Positions 50,401 through 64,000 of a stretch of DNA of 64,000 nucleotides are shown piece after piece. Location of the stretch: NCBI GenBank assembly GCA_025345505.1, contig JANVCC010000040.1, positions 6,304,073 to 6,368,072 of the forward strand, in the 5' to 3' direction. The first letter of the stretch is position 1. The number at the start of each line of letters is the position of its first letter. The notes below the pieces were generated by a model that saw only the letters and a program-made list of their open reading frames with translations, had not been told where the DNA came from and searched no databases. The position numbers and the translations under genes were made by a program. This DNA is from Todiramphus chloris collaris. Its lineage: Eukaryota; Chordata; Aves; Coraciiformes; Alcedinidae.

Positions 50401-53400
50401 GTTCCAGCTCCCTCAGTGTTGATACAAGATTTACAATGTTTTAATTCTTTAATTTCTTTTTTCCTTGCTCTAAAGTATTCAGTGGTCTGTTGCTGGACAA
50501 GCTCAGCAAGGGGAGATGCATGAGCTGTTCGATCAGCACAGTGCAGGATCACAGGAAACCAGGATGCTTCTCAGGTCTAAGCAAATGCGTGCAGTGGCAC
50601 CACACAGATGGTGAGTTAAGCTTGCCCTGTGCATCCAAGCTGGTCTAAAAAAATGCTCTTTTTTCAGGGCGATTCTTAGTTGTCTTGTTTTGTTTCACCA
50701 GGGAGTGGCATTATAATTATATACAGATAGCATCGTGTGAATGAGAGACATTGATACATACCAAAACAAGTACAAGTCCGGATGTACCTAATTCAGAGTC
50801 ATACTCCTTGCCATTGTAAATAATTAAGATTTTCTACCTCATTCAAAGAGTATTCTCCTCCTACTTCTCTGTGAGACCATCCAAGAAGGGCTCAACAAAT
50901 GCTCGATGGGAAACAAATATTTGTTGGGAAACAAAACCCTTCAGTAGAACATTTTAATAAAAGAGGTTTTTTTCCCCCAGTAAATAAATAAAAAAAATAT
51001 CTCCGCTGCTTTTATGCAGGATCCCACAGGTTGCAGTGCAAACTCAGCTCTGGCTCCACCAAGTGAAGTCAGTTCTTGGTAACTCGTATGTTTATATAAA
51101 AGTCTGCATCAGAGTGGCCAACACAGAAAATGGATATTGAAGTCCTCAGTTGTGATGTCCTCAGGTTATTATTCCACATATCAGTCTGTGGCCCAGATAT
51201 TCCTTATTTCATCCTCAGGGTGACTTAATTTTTCTCTTTAGATCAAGGATAGCGGAGCTGTCCTCTGCCCTGCATCCAGTCAGACCACATCTGAAGTGCA
51301 GGATGTGCATCAACCACACATACTCACGGAAGCTCAAGACAGCCAGCGTTGAACAAGCTCTGTTGGCTCCTTTTACAAGAAGCCTTCAGCATATATGTTT
51401 TCTTTTTTGCTGTAATAGATAAGAGCTATTCCTTTTCTGCTATTTTTCTAGCACAGCAATAGAATTATTGATCCCCAACATCACCTTCTTTTCTGTGAAT
51501 GATCACTTACCCTTTGGTGTTAAACGAACTGCAATTATGCATTCTAAACCACCAGAGAACCTCAAGGGTCAAGGTACCTTCTGATCTCTTACCTCTTTTT
51601 CCTGTTAGTATTCCTGTCTGCATGGCCCTGTGCACCCCAAATACTGCCAGCAAGAGAAAGGAAATCTCCATCTCTCTGTCCTCTTCCAATCATATTCACT
51701 TTCTGATAGCAAAGTTCTTTCTGAAGAGAGACAGTTCTTAAGAGGGACTGGAGCAGATGGAAAAAGAAGGAAAAAAAAAAGAGAGAGAGACAGGGTGGGG
51801 CCACTGCAATAACTCAGTAATATTGTCTCTCCTTAATTTGAAAACAAGCCCACAATATGGCAATAGCACTGAAGACATTATTTGTAAGACATGACCCCAA
51901 CCAGCCCAGGATCCTGGCAGCCCAGTGATAACAGTCTGAAACCAGGCAATCAATGCGTAGGAAGAAAGACAAGAAAACTTGTTGCTTTTGACAGAGCCCA
52001 TTTTTATATCAGACATCCTTGCAGCAGCCCTTGGGTGCTGTCATCTTGCTGCAGACAGGAAACTGTTAGGAGAGCTGCATGCATTGTTCTCAGTATGATC
52101 CATACTGGCAAATTAAATACCAATGAACTCAGGCCAAGGGATATCCACATCCTTTGCTTTGGATATTCATCAGCTTTGCATGTAGAGGTGAAACAAGGCT
52201 AGTGAGGAAAGGAACACAAGCCTCTGCCATTTTGCTCTCAGGATCCACCAACAGATCAACAGGTCCTTCTCGTAAGTCGTATACGTTCATTCCTTTTTTG
52301 CTTCTTTTAAGGATAATGTGTGGGATTTTTTGTTGAACTAGGGATGTAGTTAGCTGTCCACATTTAAAGAAGGACTGGAAGGAAAGGGAAAGTTTAGAAA
52401 GTATCTAGGTAAAAAACAGCTGTATGGAAGCAGGACAGCTGTTAGTCTCTGTGAGCAAGACCCAACTTCATATGTCTTGGCTCATTTACTCCATTGATCT
52501 GCCCAGTGCATTTTGGAGTCAAGATTCACTCAGCCTTCCTAGAACTTTCTCCCTCTACCATAACCCAGCTGCCCTTGCTCTCCAGTGCTGCAGGCTGAGT
52601 CCTCTTCACCACCCAGTGACAAACTTCTGCCCTGGGCATAACTGGGTAAAGAAGTCCCTTTGCTGAAACACTGAGGGATGAGGATTCGTCACTCTTCAAC
52701 CATTCTCTGAGGGAAAGAGTTCCTTTTTAGAAATGCTAAAACAAAAGGGGTTATGGATACTGAGGGATTTTGTTAGTTTGGTTCTGGCAGAAGCAGCTTT
52801 TCATTTATCAAGCTGTCTGCAGCTCCCATTTCAAGGATGATGAAGCTATAATAAACAGTGAGCCAAAAAAAAAAAAAGAGTCCTTTGAAAGGTATATCCA
52901 GAGCAGTTTAATAAATAAGAGAAGGTTGGAAAAAAGAAAAATCATCAGTGCAAGTTTTGACTCTCCTCTGCTGTTCATTTTATGGCATAAATTTAAATAA
53001 ATGAATGAAGAAGGTTGGTGGAATCACTCTTTCATTCTTAAATTCATTCTCTAAAAAGTCCTGCCTGTGAATTCATCTTTCTACAATGGCTCATGTCTTG
53101 ACAGCTACCCTCCAAATTGACACTCGGAAACTTATAAGCATGTCCATCAGGCTGTGCAGACCCCTGAGTTTCTTTGAAAAAGTATATGCATTTCTGATTG
53201 ATGAAAGATATGGAAACTCTAGTGCAATAGACCTCAACACAGCTAAGCACCTGGATGCCAGTTAGCTGAGGCAATCCCAGACATTACATTATTCCCTTGC
53301 CACTACCCACACAGAGGAGATTTTGGAGTTCATCCCAAGCTTTTGTCCTCCACAGAGGAGATGTTTCTCCTGGACATCTTCCTGGAGGTCTTTGTCCTGG

Positions 53401-53781
53401 TATTAGCTCCCAGGGATTTCTCTGAATACAAGGGCAGCCTCTGCTCACACTGGAATGAAGTGTCATGTGCTATGTTCTCTTTTCCACTTGGATTCATGGA
53501 TATCTCACAAACTAGGAGACTTCTCCAGTCCCTTGCTGGATATTTTGTGCCACTGATCTCTGGGATATGGCAAGGAAGTTGCTGCATTTCTTTGCAGTTC
53601 ATTTTGGTCATCAGGGCCCAATAGACATACAGACTAGTGTCCAGGTGTGAGTTCAGACACACTTCTTCCAGAAGCTGTCACCATGTTTCATTAAACTGCA
53701 GGAATTCATCTTTGCATCTCATTCTTTCTTCAGCTGATTTGGGTTATGGACTTCAGCAGATTGTGTTAAAATCCTGTAACC
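44438..53781. other. Intergenic, no gene supported
   Basis: The longest frames (47874-48338 +, 154 codons; 45448-45852 -, 134 codons; 46516-46887 -, 123 codons) show no domain, signal peptide or family resemblance and lack convincing splice context. No repeats were recognised. Confidence 0.65.
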
Positions 53782-54006
53782 AACAGAGGAAACAAAGAGG
53801 GAATTATAGACAGAAGATTGAAAGATGAGAAGTGGGGAAAGAATCAGAGAGAAGCAAGGGGAAAAAAGATAAGCCCAGAGGAAGAGAGACAGGAACTGAA
53901 AAGGAAGGAGAGAAAAAAAAGAAAATTAATAAAGAAATGCAATGCAAATAAGGATGAAAGAAGAGAGGTTTATAGGAGGGAGAAAGGGGAAATGAGAAAA
54001 AAAAGG
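53782..54006 (+). repeat. Polypurine-rich stretch (about 225 bp)
   Basis: The plus strand is overwhelmingly A and G, with blocks such as gaaaaggaaggagagaaaaa and gagggagaaaggggaaatga. The 76-codon frame over it (53818-54048) is rich in Lys, Glu and Arg purely because of this composition and is not called as a gene. The stretch is irregular, so it is a decayed purine tract rather than a clean microsatellite. Confidence 0.75.
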
Positions 54007-57000
54007 CCCAGAAATATGTATAAAGAAAAATCCACTCATTTTCACTAATGTTTCACCAGATGGAAATGGTATCAACAATAATAGAACCTCTGAGCTCCAG
54101 AACAATAGGTGAAATAATTCAAGCACCACTTTCAGATTAAAAAACAGTGAAGGGACTTTGATTTCTTTCCCAGTTTTTATTTTCCTTCTATATATATAGA
54201 AAATAACCTCATCCACTTACTCACATTCTGTGGCACATCACCACAAAAATATAAATAAAAGAATGAATCCACCCTTCAGTGCAGACAGAAAATAAATCAG
54301 TGCTTTCTCATTATTGCATCTGGGTCCTCTCTTCACATTTATTTATTTTTAAATTTTCCCTCCCTCCTTGCACTCTGGAGACCATAACCCATAAAATGTC
54401 AGGTTATCAAGTTAACTGTGAATAATTCACAAGATAATTATAAAACATTTACACCAGAACATTATTATCTTGCGACTAAAAAAACCCCAAATACTTAATG
54501 TCCTCCAACATTGATGGCGAATCTCTTGTGACCGCAATGTTCTTTGCAGCTGAAATTAAATTGAATTAATCTTAAATACTGGGTTTGGGCCTGCTAGCAC
54601 AGAATCACAGAAAAACTACCCTCAAACAATATGGAAACACAAAAGTACATATATTGCGTGTCTGTGCTTATGCAGACATAGATAGGGGATTCTGACACAT
54701 GTCCACAGAGCAGATTCAATTGTAGTCTTTCTCCCCCAGACAGACTCTGAGGCATAAGGGCCATAAGGTTTCATGCTCAAGGGGTGGATTCAGTGTACGC
54801 TGATGGGTTGTTATGATCCATACGCACACACAGCTTTAGGCACAGTGATCTATCTAGACTGAAGAGACAGAGCCATGTGTGTAGTGAGGAGCTGTTGTGA
54901 CTCGTGGAGACAGACTATCTCTCACAAGTGCAATCATAAGCACACATGGAGAGGACACACACAGACCTGCTGCATTCTGAGCCATACAGTGAGAGACTGT
55001 GGTAGTATACAAGGGTGTCCTCCTCATGCTCTTCCACTGCAAAGGGTAGGTTTTCTCCCTTCATCTTGATGCAGATCTTTGGTCAGATTCTGTTTCCATT
55101 ACTAGAACCCAGAGTTTACTTGGAAATGAATGTAATAATAAATGTCAGTTTTACAATGATGTCATCAAGGTCAAGATTTGACCTAGTATGTGCACCCAAA
55201 ACTAAGACTGTCATATGTGGCTGTAAAGGCTCCTACTAAAGCATTGTTGATAATGCAGATCTCTAGTACAACAAGCACATCTGACTGTCAGGACATCTGC
55301 AGCCTGGATAACAGCTCCTCTGTCACGTTACATCTGGACACAAGGCCAGAGAAGAGTCTTAAAATATTTTCAAGGCCACACCTCCATTATGTGCCAGTGA
55401 TCCATAGTTGCTACAGTTCTCTTGAGGGTTTTAGTAGGTCTATATATACAGATGTCACAAAGGTTCTTGCTTAGTTTACAAAAACTGCCAGCCTGTTGCT
55501 AGAGAGACCCAGGTTTTTCAACAATTACTTCTCCACTCCCTCAAGAACACAGGAAAATGCAGCAGCATCAAGACAAAACACAACTAGATAATTGTTTTTG
55601 TAAACATGGGTGGCCGTGCTCCAAACAGTAAGCCCACAAACCTTGGGTTATCACAGCTAACATCTAGCTGCAAACTCTGGGATAACCCGGGGCAGACGAA
55701 CCTCCCTCCAGGCAAATGCCAGAAAGAAAAACTCTTTCTTGTTGCCCTTTCCCCTTCATTCCCTCTTTGAAGGAAGTTGGTCCACATGGAAAACTATCTG
55801 TGCTTTCTCACAAGCAAGTATGCACCCAGACCAATACACTTAATGCAATGCTTTTCTACATGGAAGAGAAGGCCAAGGGCCCCTCTTCCTCACAGCAGTT
55901 TATTAAGATGTCACATTAGGCAATGCAACAGCTATGTCTGCCTTACAGCCAAGACATCCCCTTACATTCCTGCCCTGGAAGGACGTTGCACATCCTGAAC
56001 CAGTGAACACATCCCAGGAGATACAGCACTAAGCTGATGGTAAACAAAACTATCCAGAGCCTAAGGAATTACAGTTTGATTAACCACACGCATCTTTGTA
56101 GAAGGATTAGGAGGACTCTATTATTATGATGTTTGAATCCTAATTGAAAATCAGTCCTTCCTACATATACCGTGTTGCTCTGGGTTCTAGATTCTGGGAG
56201 GGGAGGTGTGTATATCTGTGAGCATCTTCTCTGGGGGGACAAGGGGTTTGTAACTCCAAAGAATCACGTTTATCTCCCGTCACACATCAGCCCAGCAAAT
56301 GCCATGGGATCGTACAAGACCAATGGACACAGTGGAGCCTGGAGATTCAGGTATTCTTCTCTGGGTACCTAACTCAGCTACACCACAACGAGATTTATGG
56401 TCAAGAGAGTGGTAAGCAGTTTGGATTACCAGACTCTTATATGCCATGTGCTGTCCGTGGAGGGAAGCAGTCAATACCTAACTTTGAGACTATAGGTGTC
56501 TCTCTAAATACTCAAGTCCCATTCCTAAGCATTCAGTCTCAGTGATGATGTTAGTGCTGACATTAGGAAAGCGACAAGACTGTCTATGAATGGTTATTAC
56601 TCTTATCTACATGATCCTGCAGCTGAAGACCATGCTGCTAGACCTTGTTTGTGTCTCCGTAAAATATATAGCTATGGAATAGCCTCTTTCTCAAAGGAGT
56701 TACTATCTCAGAGAATAGTTAATGTCAGTAGATTAATAATGTAAGGTGGATGGAGACCATGAGATGCTGAGACAACCTAGATGGGTGCTATAGAGTCTGA
56801 ATGTCCCAATAGCTTAACTACTGTTAACCAGGTAGTTGCAAAGGCTATAAAGGTAACACCCCTTCAGCCAATTCTTCATAACCACTTGGGCACATCATCC
56901 ACATAAGACTGGAGAACAGAGCTCTAGCTTCATACATCAGGACAGCAGCAGTACAAGGAAGGTGCGTTTGCTTATGTTCTTCCCAAATGCCTTACTAACA

Positions 57001-60000
57001 TTGGAGATATTTGAGTATGAAAGTTTAACAGTGAAAAGAGCTGAAGGCTGTAACATTTATATGTCTTTATAAAGACAAAGGAAGGATCAAGTCCAAGCTG
57101 TTTCTCCTCAAATCATGGATCAATTGAGCAACTCTGATGATGTCACTATCTTTGGCACTGGGACCTAATTCAAAATTACCTCAAACCTGAAAGATTGATT
57201 TTCACCATCAGCATTTAATGTCTTCCCAGTACAAGGAAAAGAAAAAAAAAAAGAGAGAAAGAATGGGGAGGGGGGATATGGTTCAGATTCAACTGCAATT
57301 TAACATTCATTTGCATTTTTAAATTAGTTAAGCTATGGACTGTTGCACAGCAATGACAGAGAATTTTTGTAATAATTAGTCTGCTGGGAGTATAGAAATG
57401 GCTATGCAGGCAGGTTGCACTGAAAGAGGATGCAATACTCAAATTCTCAAACTGGGATCTGCACAGACGAATTTACTCTCACTCATGTGGGACCAGATCC
57501 AGCTCACCAGACACAGACAGCTACAGTTTAGACAATTTGATCTGCACCAGACACTGACTAGAGGCAGTGGAGAGAAAAGGACATTTTTGGACTATAATTC
57601 ATCTTATTGTAAAGTAAAGTCTAAATCAGGACAGATGATTAAGAACCTTAAGTGAGGTGAGAACAATCTCACCACTGTTGTTTTCAGTAGTATAATCTTA
57701 AATTCTGCAGTTTCTTTGTATGCATTAATCTCTTCTCACTGGGCACCTTCCTTCTGTAGTTCCTACCATGATTGTCCTAGTGCCTGTTATGAGATGTATC
57801 CCTCCCTTAACTAGTGCAAAATCCTCATTGCTTCAGATCTGTCCATAAGTGCTCAGGGAAGGAAGAAGTTTGGGGATCAGGGTGAGAATGAACTGAAAGA
57901 CCTCCAATTTTGCCACAGGGACCTACCTTCCCTCAGCTCATATATGGGGATACAGCAGCGCTTCACTGTACAGTGTAAGCTGCTGTATATTCAGCAGTCT
58001 GACTTAAACTCACTGATATTGCAATGCATCTCGTGTTTGGTGTTTGACATGGATGATTATTATAATATGTGTCCTTCCTTGGGTGGCAGCACATGGCAGC
58101 ACTAACACTCACTTTGCTCAGTAATGGGAAGAGACCACTTGTGACTAAACATTACTTCAGAAACACTACACACTTGACCATCTCAAAAGTAACTGTCCAT
58201 CACCCATTAGATTCTCTCTGTCTTGCATCATTTGGTATATGCTTTCCTTTGATTGCCTTGCTCCAAAAGCTGTCATCTCTTTCTCTCTGTGACCACCACA
58301 TTTTGCTTACGTTTTCCCCTTGGATGAACTGAAGCACAAGGAACATTCAGTAAATTTCCTGAAGTCCAAATCCTTCACCTGATTCAAAACATCGACCCTC
58401 AATACATTTGAGTTTATCCAGCTTCATCACTGCTTTGTTCAAAAATGTGAACACATTCTCTTTCAAAGCAGCAACACTCCCAGTAACCCACCATCAGGAA
58501 TCAATAAATACAATGTATTTGGTGTGGCGATGTAATATTCTCAGTGTGGACAAAAAGTGTAATGATAAGGAGAATGGAAGCTTTCTCTGACCCCACATCA
58601 GCTAAAATATTTCAGATATTTCATTACAAATAGCATTTGTATTTGTCCATATTCATCAGATGTAATGAAAACTGAAGCCAAAATTACCAAATACATAGAA
58701 CCCAAACACTTTAAGTTAGGGGTCACTAATTATGTACCTATTAACGCCAATAAGTGCAACAATTCAAAGAACATATTCACTCAACTCTTGTCTGAACCTA
58801 TGTTACAGAAAATTGCACGCACTAGCCTGGGCAATTATAAAGGAACAACCAGCTTAGGGCTGTGCCATGGAATGGTTTGTTATCACTCAAACATAGTGTG
58901 GGATTACAGAGCATCATCATTTCACAGACACTAAATCCATAATGGTGTGTCATGTTTATATAAGAACCAGCTGTTTTTTCAGTTTTATTTCTTAACTCCT
59001 TCAAAAGAGGTCCCTATAACTTGAAAAATCATTCTACCTGCATCAAATGCATTAATTTTATGAGTGCAAAATACAGACCTTATGATTCTGACAACAAAGC
59101 AAACACAACTGGATTTCCCTGAAGGAACATGAACATTTACAATTTTATTACCATGTCACTCTGATTTTTCATAGGTATTAATCACAAAGGTACATTTTGT
59201 TTCAGCATGGACCTAAGCAACTTGACCTAAGCTATCTCTTTTGAGAAGGGCAAGAACATGAAAGATAAAATAAATAAATGGCTTTAGTTATATTATGGAT
59301 ACCAAGACCAAAATGTGCACCTTAGTCACTTGCGACTTTTGGGACTGGTACTTTTGGAGTGTGTTCATCTGTTTGAAGTGTCTGATATATTAAGTGATAC
59401 CAGTTTGGCTCATCACATCAGTGGGTCTCAGCTATGACAGTTAGCACTGGCTGAGTTTCTTGCTCACTCACCCTGTCATTTTACCACTAGTCACATGTCC
59501 AAAATAAGATGCAACTGTTGTCATAAATCTGGGTTCTTCACATGGTGTGTGAAATACAATCAACACACAGAGTCAAAATATTTGTTTTCTTCCACTTCTG
59601 TGTAGAAAAGGGTACAAGGCAATAATTCACAAAGTTAGCATAAACCTTTGGAGAGGTTGTAGGATTTTATAGTTACAACGATGAAAAAGTGTGCAATGCT
59701 TGTTCACTGGTCACCTTTTAGCCATCTAATAATGTCTTTCTGTGCGTGGTCTGACTAGTGGCTAGTTCATTATACAGAGGCAGTCTCACATTAGCATGTG
59801 AGTTCTCCACCTAGGGGTGTGATTTTTATCATGCTAATTATTCTTAAGTTGCTTTAGATTGCCCTTAGGAGATTTTACTTCCCCTTTTCCCAACCTGGTC
59901 CTCAGGAGGTGTTTCAACTAATTGGAATTTAGTCCATCCCTCTGTTACCTGCTTTACTTTGAGGACCACAATTTCCATATTATGATTCTTTACTTTGAGG

Positions 60001-63000
60001 ACAGGTAAGCACTTCTTAGGATCCTGTGTGCATTTCCCTCAAGAAAGTAGCTATAGGGTTTGTGCTATACAGCTGTGGTGTAGGCTTTGGAAGGGTTTTT
60101 TACCTTCTAGTATAAAACAGTACATGGAGCAAACCTTCTGTCAATGCTACTGAATTCTGGGTGAGATTCTTCTCAACTGAGCTTAGGCAGCTGACCTGCA
60201 AGATGTCTTTGTTTCTGTTGTAGTCACTGAAGAGAGACATACCTCCCAAGGACTGTCTCTCCTAGCCTAAGATGTCTCAAGAGAATTCTGAAAGCATCAT
60301 TCTCTTCCTATTACCTCAGAGCAAATCTATACACTTGCTTAGACTAGAAACCTACTTTTAGAGAGTTACAGTTGGAGTACACTCAAAACATCTTTGTATG
60401 TTTGTCTACATACATAGGAGTGGATTCATTCTAGTTGTTTATTCCTGAGTCTTTTTGCAAGAGCACCTTGGAAAGGATGCTGTTTTCAGGCAGAACCAAA
60501 ATAATCCAGATTCAGACTGAGGAACTATCAGAAAACTGCAGCTTTATGGACATACAATCCCAGCTAGTCCTGTGATTGTGATAGTCTTCCCTGTGAGGCA
60601 GTAGATTGTATAGGGACAAAAGAGAAAAAAAGACAGAAAGGAGACAGAAAGAGAACTTCACTGTACACCGGTTCCCCAGTGAGGACAGATATGTATTACA
60701 GCCTCCCTTTCTGAAAGACTGAATTTTAATACAGTTTTTTAAAAACATCTCTAACCACTCAAAGGCTGCCCTCATATTTACACGGGATTTTTCTTTGTCA
60801 AGCGTCTCCTTTTGTTCCCGGCGTGGTGCTCCAGCCTGAACATTATTACATCGCAAAAGGTGCAGAAGGGGCTGACACCCAGTGCCCTCTGACATGTCTG
60901 AGAGAACTTCACCCTGCTGGATATTTCCATATGTGTAACCAGCACCGCAGATACCCCACTGTCCAATGAAGTACTTTTCCATAAAAATAAGATCCTGTAA
61001 AACCTATACTTTTAAACAACACCGAGTCTGAAATAGCCCTGTCTCTTTATTTTACAAAATAAAGGCTTGACTGTTCATTCTCCTGAGCCTAAGGTTTTCC
61101 GCTGTGTTATCTGTGATTGTCTTGGAAACCCAGCTCACCCTGAGGCCAGCTATTAACATCTTTCAGCATAACAACAGCTTTTATTGCCCCACTATTTCAC
61201 ATGCATCCTGTCAAGACACGCAGATGAATGAGTTACCAGGGGGTAAGTTTGGGTATAAATTTTTACAAGGCCTCTACTCCATCATAATTGTCTGTATTCA
61301 TATTCTCATTCTTCATGCTCAACCAGATGTGCTTGGAAGTGATTCATCCTCAGGACAGAAAAAAAAAAGGGTTGGTTGCTTTGTATCTGCTCGGTAGAAA
61401 CAAAGAAAAGGGTGTCGTGGGGCTTCTTGTGGAGAAGCTGATATCCTGGGAGATCACCCACTGACCTTCCCTGTTATTTCCTTCTGTGGCCCCTATCGTG
61501 CCTATTCCACATCATTAAAAAATGTTTAGTGAAAATATGGAGTCAGCTATTTAGTTTGAAAGACAATTTTCATCCAAGTAGCTAAAGTATTTCAGTTCGA
61601 AGGAAACATTATCTGTGAGAAAATATCAAATGCAGTTTTCTATGCTAAAATTCTTGAAACTCTGCATATATGAACAACCACCCATAAAGGACATCCAGTT
61701 TACATCACCAGAAGACTCTTCTCCACGCCCAGCTATAATTTTTCTCCAGAGGCACAACCCAGGAACATTTGACTATTTGCATTTTTGTCCGTGCCTCAAA
61801 GCTTTTGTTAACGTGACTATGATGGCTAGTGGGTATGATTTGCTTACATTCCCAGCTGACAGCCAGGCCAGCAACATCTCATGGTTTATACATGCTCTCT
61901 GATCCTTTTAATATTTAGTGGATTGACTAAGAATCCTTTAATGGCTCCAGTGACTGTTGTGTTTTCAATGAAGCAGCAAATACTTGAAAACACTAAATAC
62001 TCATTATAACTAGTAAACGGCAAAACAATAATAGACAGGCAAATATCAGAGAGCTTCTCACCCAACTGAGGGAAATATGCCATGAAGGGTGTTCGTCTCC
62101 GTAATTAATTTCAGTGTAACCTTTTAACCTGTGGTGCTGTTTCATCTGTAATGAGAACAAAGCTAAAAAACTTTGCTAAGTCCAGCTTGTACACACACTT
62201 AACTTAGTGTTTACCTGTTATGTAAGTACACTGACTTCAGTCATCTTCATTGCTTATTTTATTCTTTCTGATTACTTAGCCATTCCAAAATGCTGGAACT
62301 GGTCCCTAATAATTAGTGAATGCCATATGATGACCTAATAATTGTAGTGCTTGCTGTATTCATATGTTAGAAAATTGAAATGTGGGGAGAGAAGCAACAA
62401 TGAGAGTAGGGCATTCTGAGGAAAAGGCTGGCTCAATGTATGCCAGTTAATGCATACAACTCCAGGAGGCTAAGAACCATACCCAGGAGATGAAAAAGGC
62501 TGGGCAAGAGAATACCAAAACCATCTGCCTGGGGTCTTACATCACCACTGTAGAAATGTGACTGAGATTGGGTTTTGTGTCTCTTTAAGTTTCAATCTCC
62601 TTATGGCTAGAGAAGATGACTGTAGTTTATAAGAGCAGAAAAATATAATGTTCCAAGACTGTGACATTGTTATTCTCATTTGCAGAAAAGGAGGAGGAGC
62701 AGATTCAAGGATGATACAAAACCCTTGGGCTGGATTCCTTTTCTGGCTTATATTGACATAAATAACATGCAGGACTGAAAAAATCTATATTTACAAGAGA
62801 ATTAAAATGCACTATGAATTTGCATTGCTAAAGTGGTGCAAGACTTTCAAGGCATAGCCATAAAATTGTTTCTCCCTGACTTTCCTCTTTTATACTCATT
62901 AGCTGTCTTAGTCAAATTCTCTTCCTTGTTTAGCTTTCACCAACAAAAAGCGACTCAGCTACATGTTTTAGAGTTTTGCCTCACTGTAGAAGATAATCAG

Positions 63001-64000
63001 TTTTGCTCTAAAATTGATGTGCATTGTTGAGAATGGTGCTAGAATTGTTGCTGTTCAAGGACAGATTGGACAAGCAGCCACAAGAGTAACCCAGTATAGC
63101 TTAATGAGAATCACATCAATCCTGGGAAATTCTGAGCTGAATATACTCATGGAGTAGAAAATATTATGGAGGAAGATTAAACCTGCTTGCCTTATTCTTC
63201 CCCAGGTATCTACTTATGGCTCTTGCTGAAGACCCACCACTGATGCTGTCAAGCTACTCTGAAGGCTCAAAGATACCCATTCTTAAACAGCTAACAATTT
63301 ACAGACTCTGTTGCACCATGAACATCATCTACACACTGCAAGTCTGATAAGAAGACAGAAGATCTTGAAGACTATTTACCAGAAAGAAACTCTCTGCATT
63401 CCTGCTAATGCCATCAGCAGTAAATAGAGAGAAAACACTGTAGAAATTACAGACCTTCCCCTTGCCAACATGGTTCTCTAAGTTTTTCACAAACTGGATG
63501 TGTTTCATAAGATGGACAGAACAAATTCCAGCGTGCTAAGTTCAGACATATTATGGCAGAATGAAGATGTGTTCCTACAGGAGTAAAACACCTCGTTGAC
63601 CCATAATCTATCAGAGTAACATTAGAAAACAAAATTCCTAGCATAATTGGTTTATAAATCATTCCTGTGCTACTAGAACCTAGCAATTTATTTTGAGTAT
63701 TTGAGTGTTTATTCTGAGAAAATACAGTGGTTTAGCTATATTTAAACTCTTTGGCTGGTGCTTGGAGGGGAAAGATGACAACTGTGCACAGTGATTTATT
63801 TCTCCACTTTACTTGGATTGTACAGGTGTGAAGACAGAGCTTTGAAAAAAAGCAGCCTTTCCAGTAGCCAACAGGCATTGTGTAAGTGCTGTCCCTCCCA
63901 GACACAGCTTTCTGCTTTCAGAACAGTGATGGACAGTTACCTTCATCCTCTCCACAATGCCTGTCATAATGTGCTAGTTTTTAACTGCTCTTTGAAGACC
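54007..64000. other. Intergenic, no gene supported
   Basis: The minus-strand frame 60512-60982 (156 codons) is the longest, and I do not recognise it. A 14-base direct repeat, tttactttgaggac, occurs at 59953-59966 and 59989-60002. A short TA run lies near 54191-54198. Nothing else stands out. Confidence 0.65.

Noticed and set aside
54594..54620. acagaatcacagaaa resembling a reversed CR1 tail
   Set aside because: The following sequence does not continue as CR1, so the match is too short to support.
60512..60982. 156-codon minus-strand open frame
   Set aside because: No recognisable domain or signal peptide. A frame of this length is expected by chance in 64 kb of six frames.

Overview
The window looks like a bird chromosome. 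It is AT-rich, mostly non-coding DNA with few interspersed repeats. The clearly recognisable repeats are CR1 LINE fragments ending in the typical avian CR1 3' tail, seen here mostly in reverse complement as the tagaatcatagaat motif. The one certain gene has vertebrate introns with GT/AG ends. Species cannot be fixed from the sequence alone. The window carries no bacterial-type operon, CRISPR array, rRNA or recognisable tRNA.

Layout. Positions 1 to about 32800 are a gene desert. It holds a diverged minus-strand CR1 piece near 3050, a clear minus-strand CR1 (about 4581-5124), an old plus-strand CR1 (about 25101-25549), homopolymer T runs, two potential G-quadruplex sequences (4512-4545 on +, 17143-17166 on -), and one open frame behind a strong splice-acceptor-like sequence (19139-19411) that may be an unrecognised terminal exon. 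Positions 33092-41858 hold the plus-strand gene NMUR2 (neuromedin U receptor 2), four coding exons joining exactly into a 396-residue seven-helix receptor. Intron 1 (5.7 kb) contains two antisense CR1 fragments. A possible poly(A) signal lies at 41909. From there to 64000 I see no further gene, only short tandem repeats and a polypurine stretch at about 53782-54006.

Biology. NMUR2 is a rhodopsin-class G-protein-coupled receptor for neuromedin U and neuromedin S, known in mammals for central control of feeding, stress and circadian output. All core receptor motifs are intact, so the gene is probably functional. The desert around it may contain distal regulatory elements; a few AT-rich stretches with clustered homeodomain, GATA or MAF-type motifs are noted as candidates only. 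I did not find a convincing new biological system. The items most worth checking are the possible orphan exon at 19139-19411 and a possible truncated receptor isoform made by reading into intron 1.
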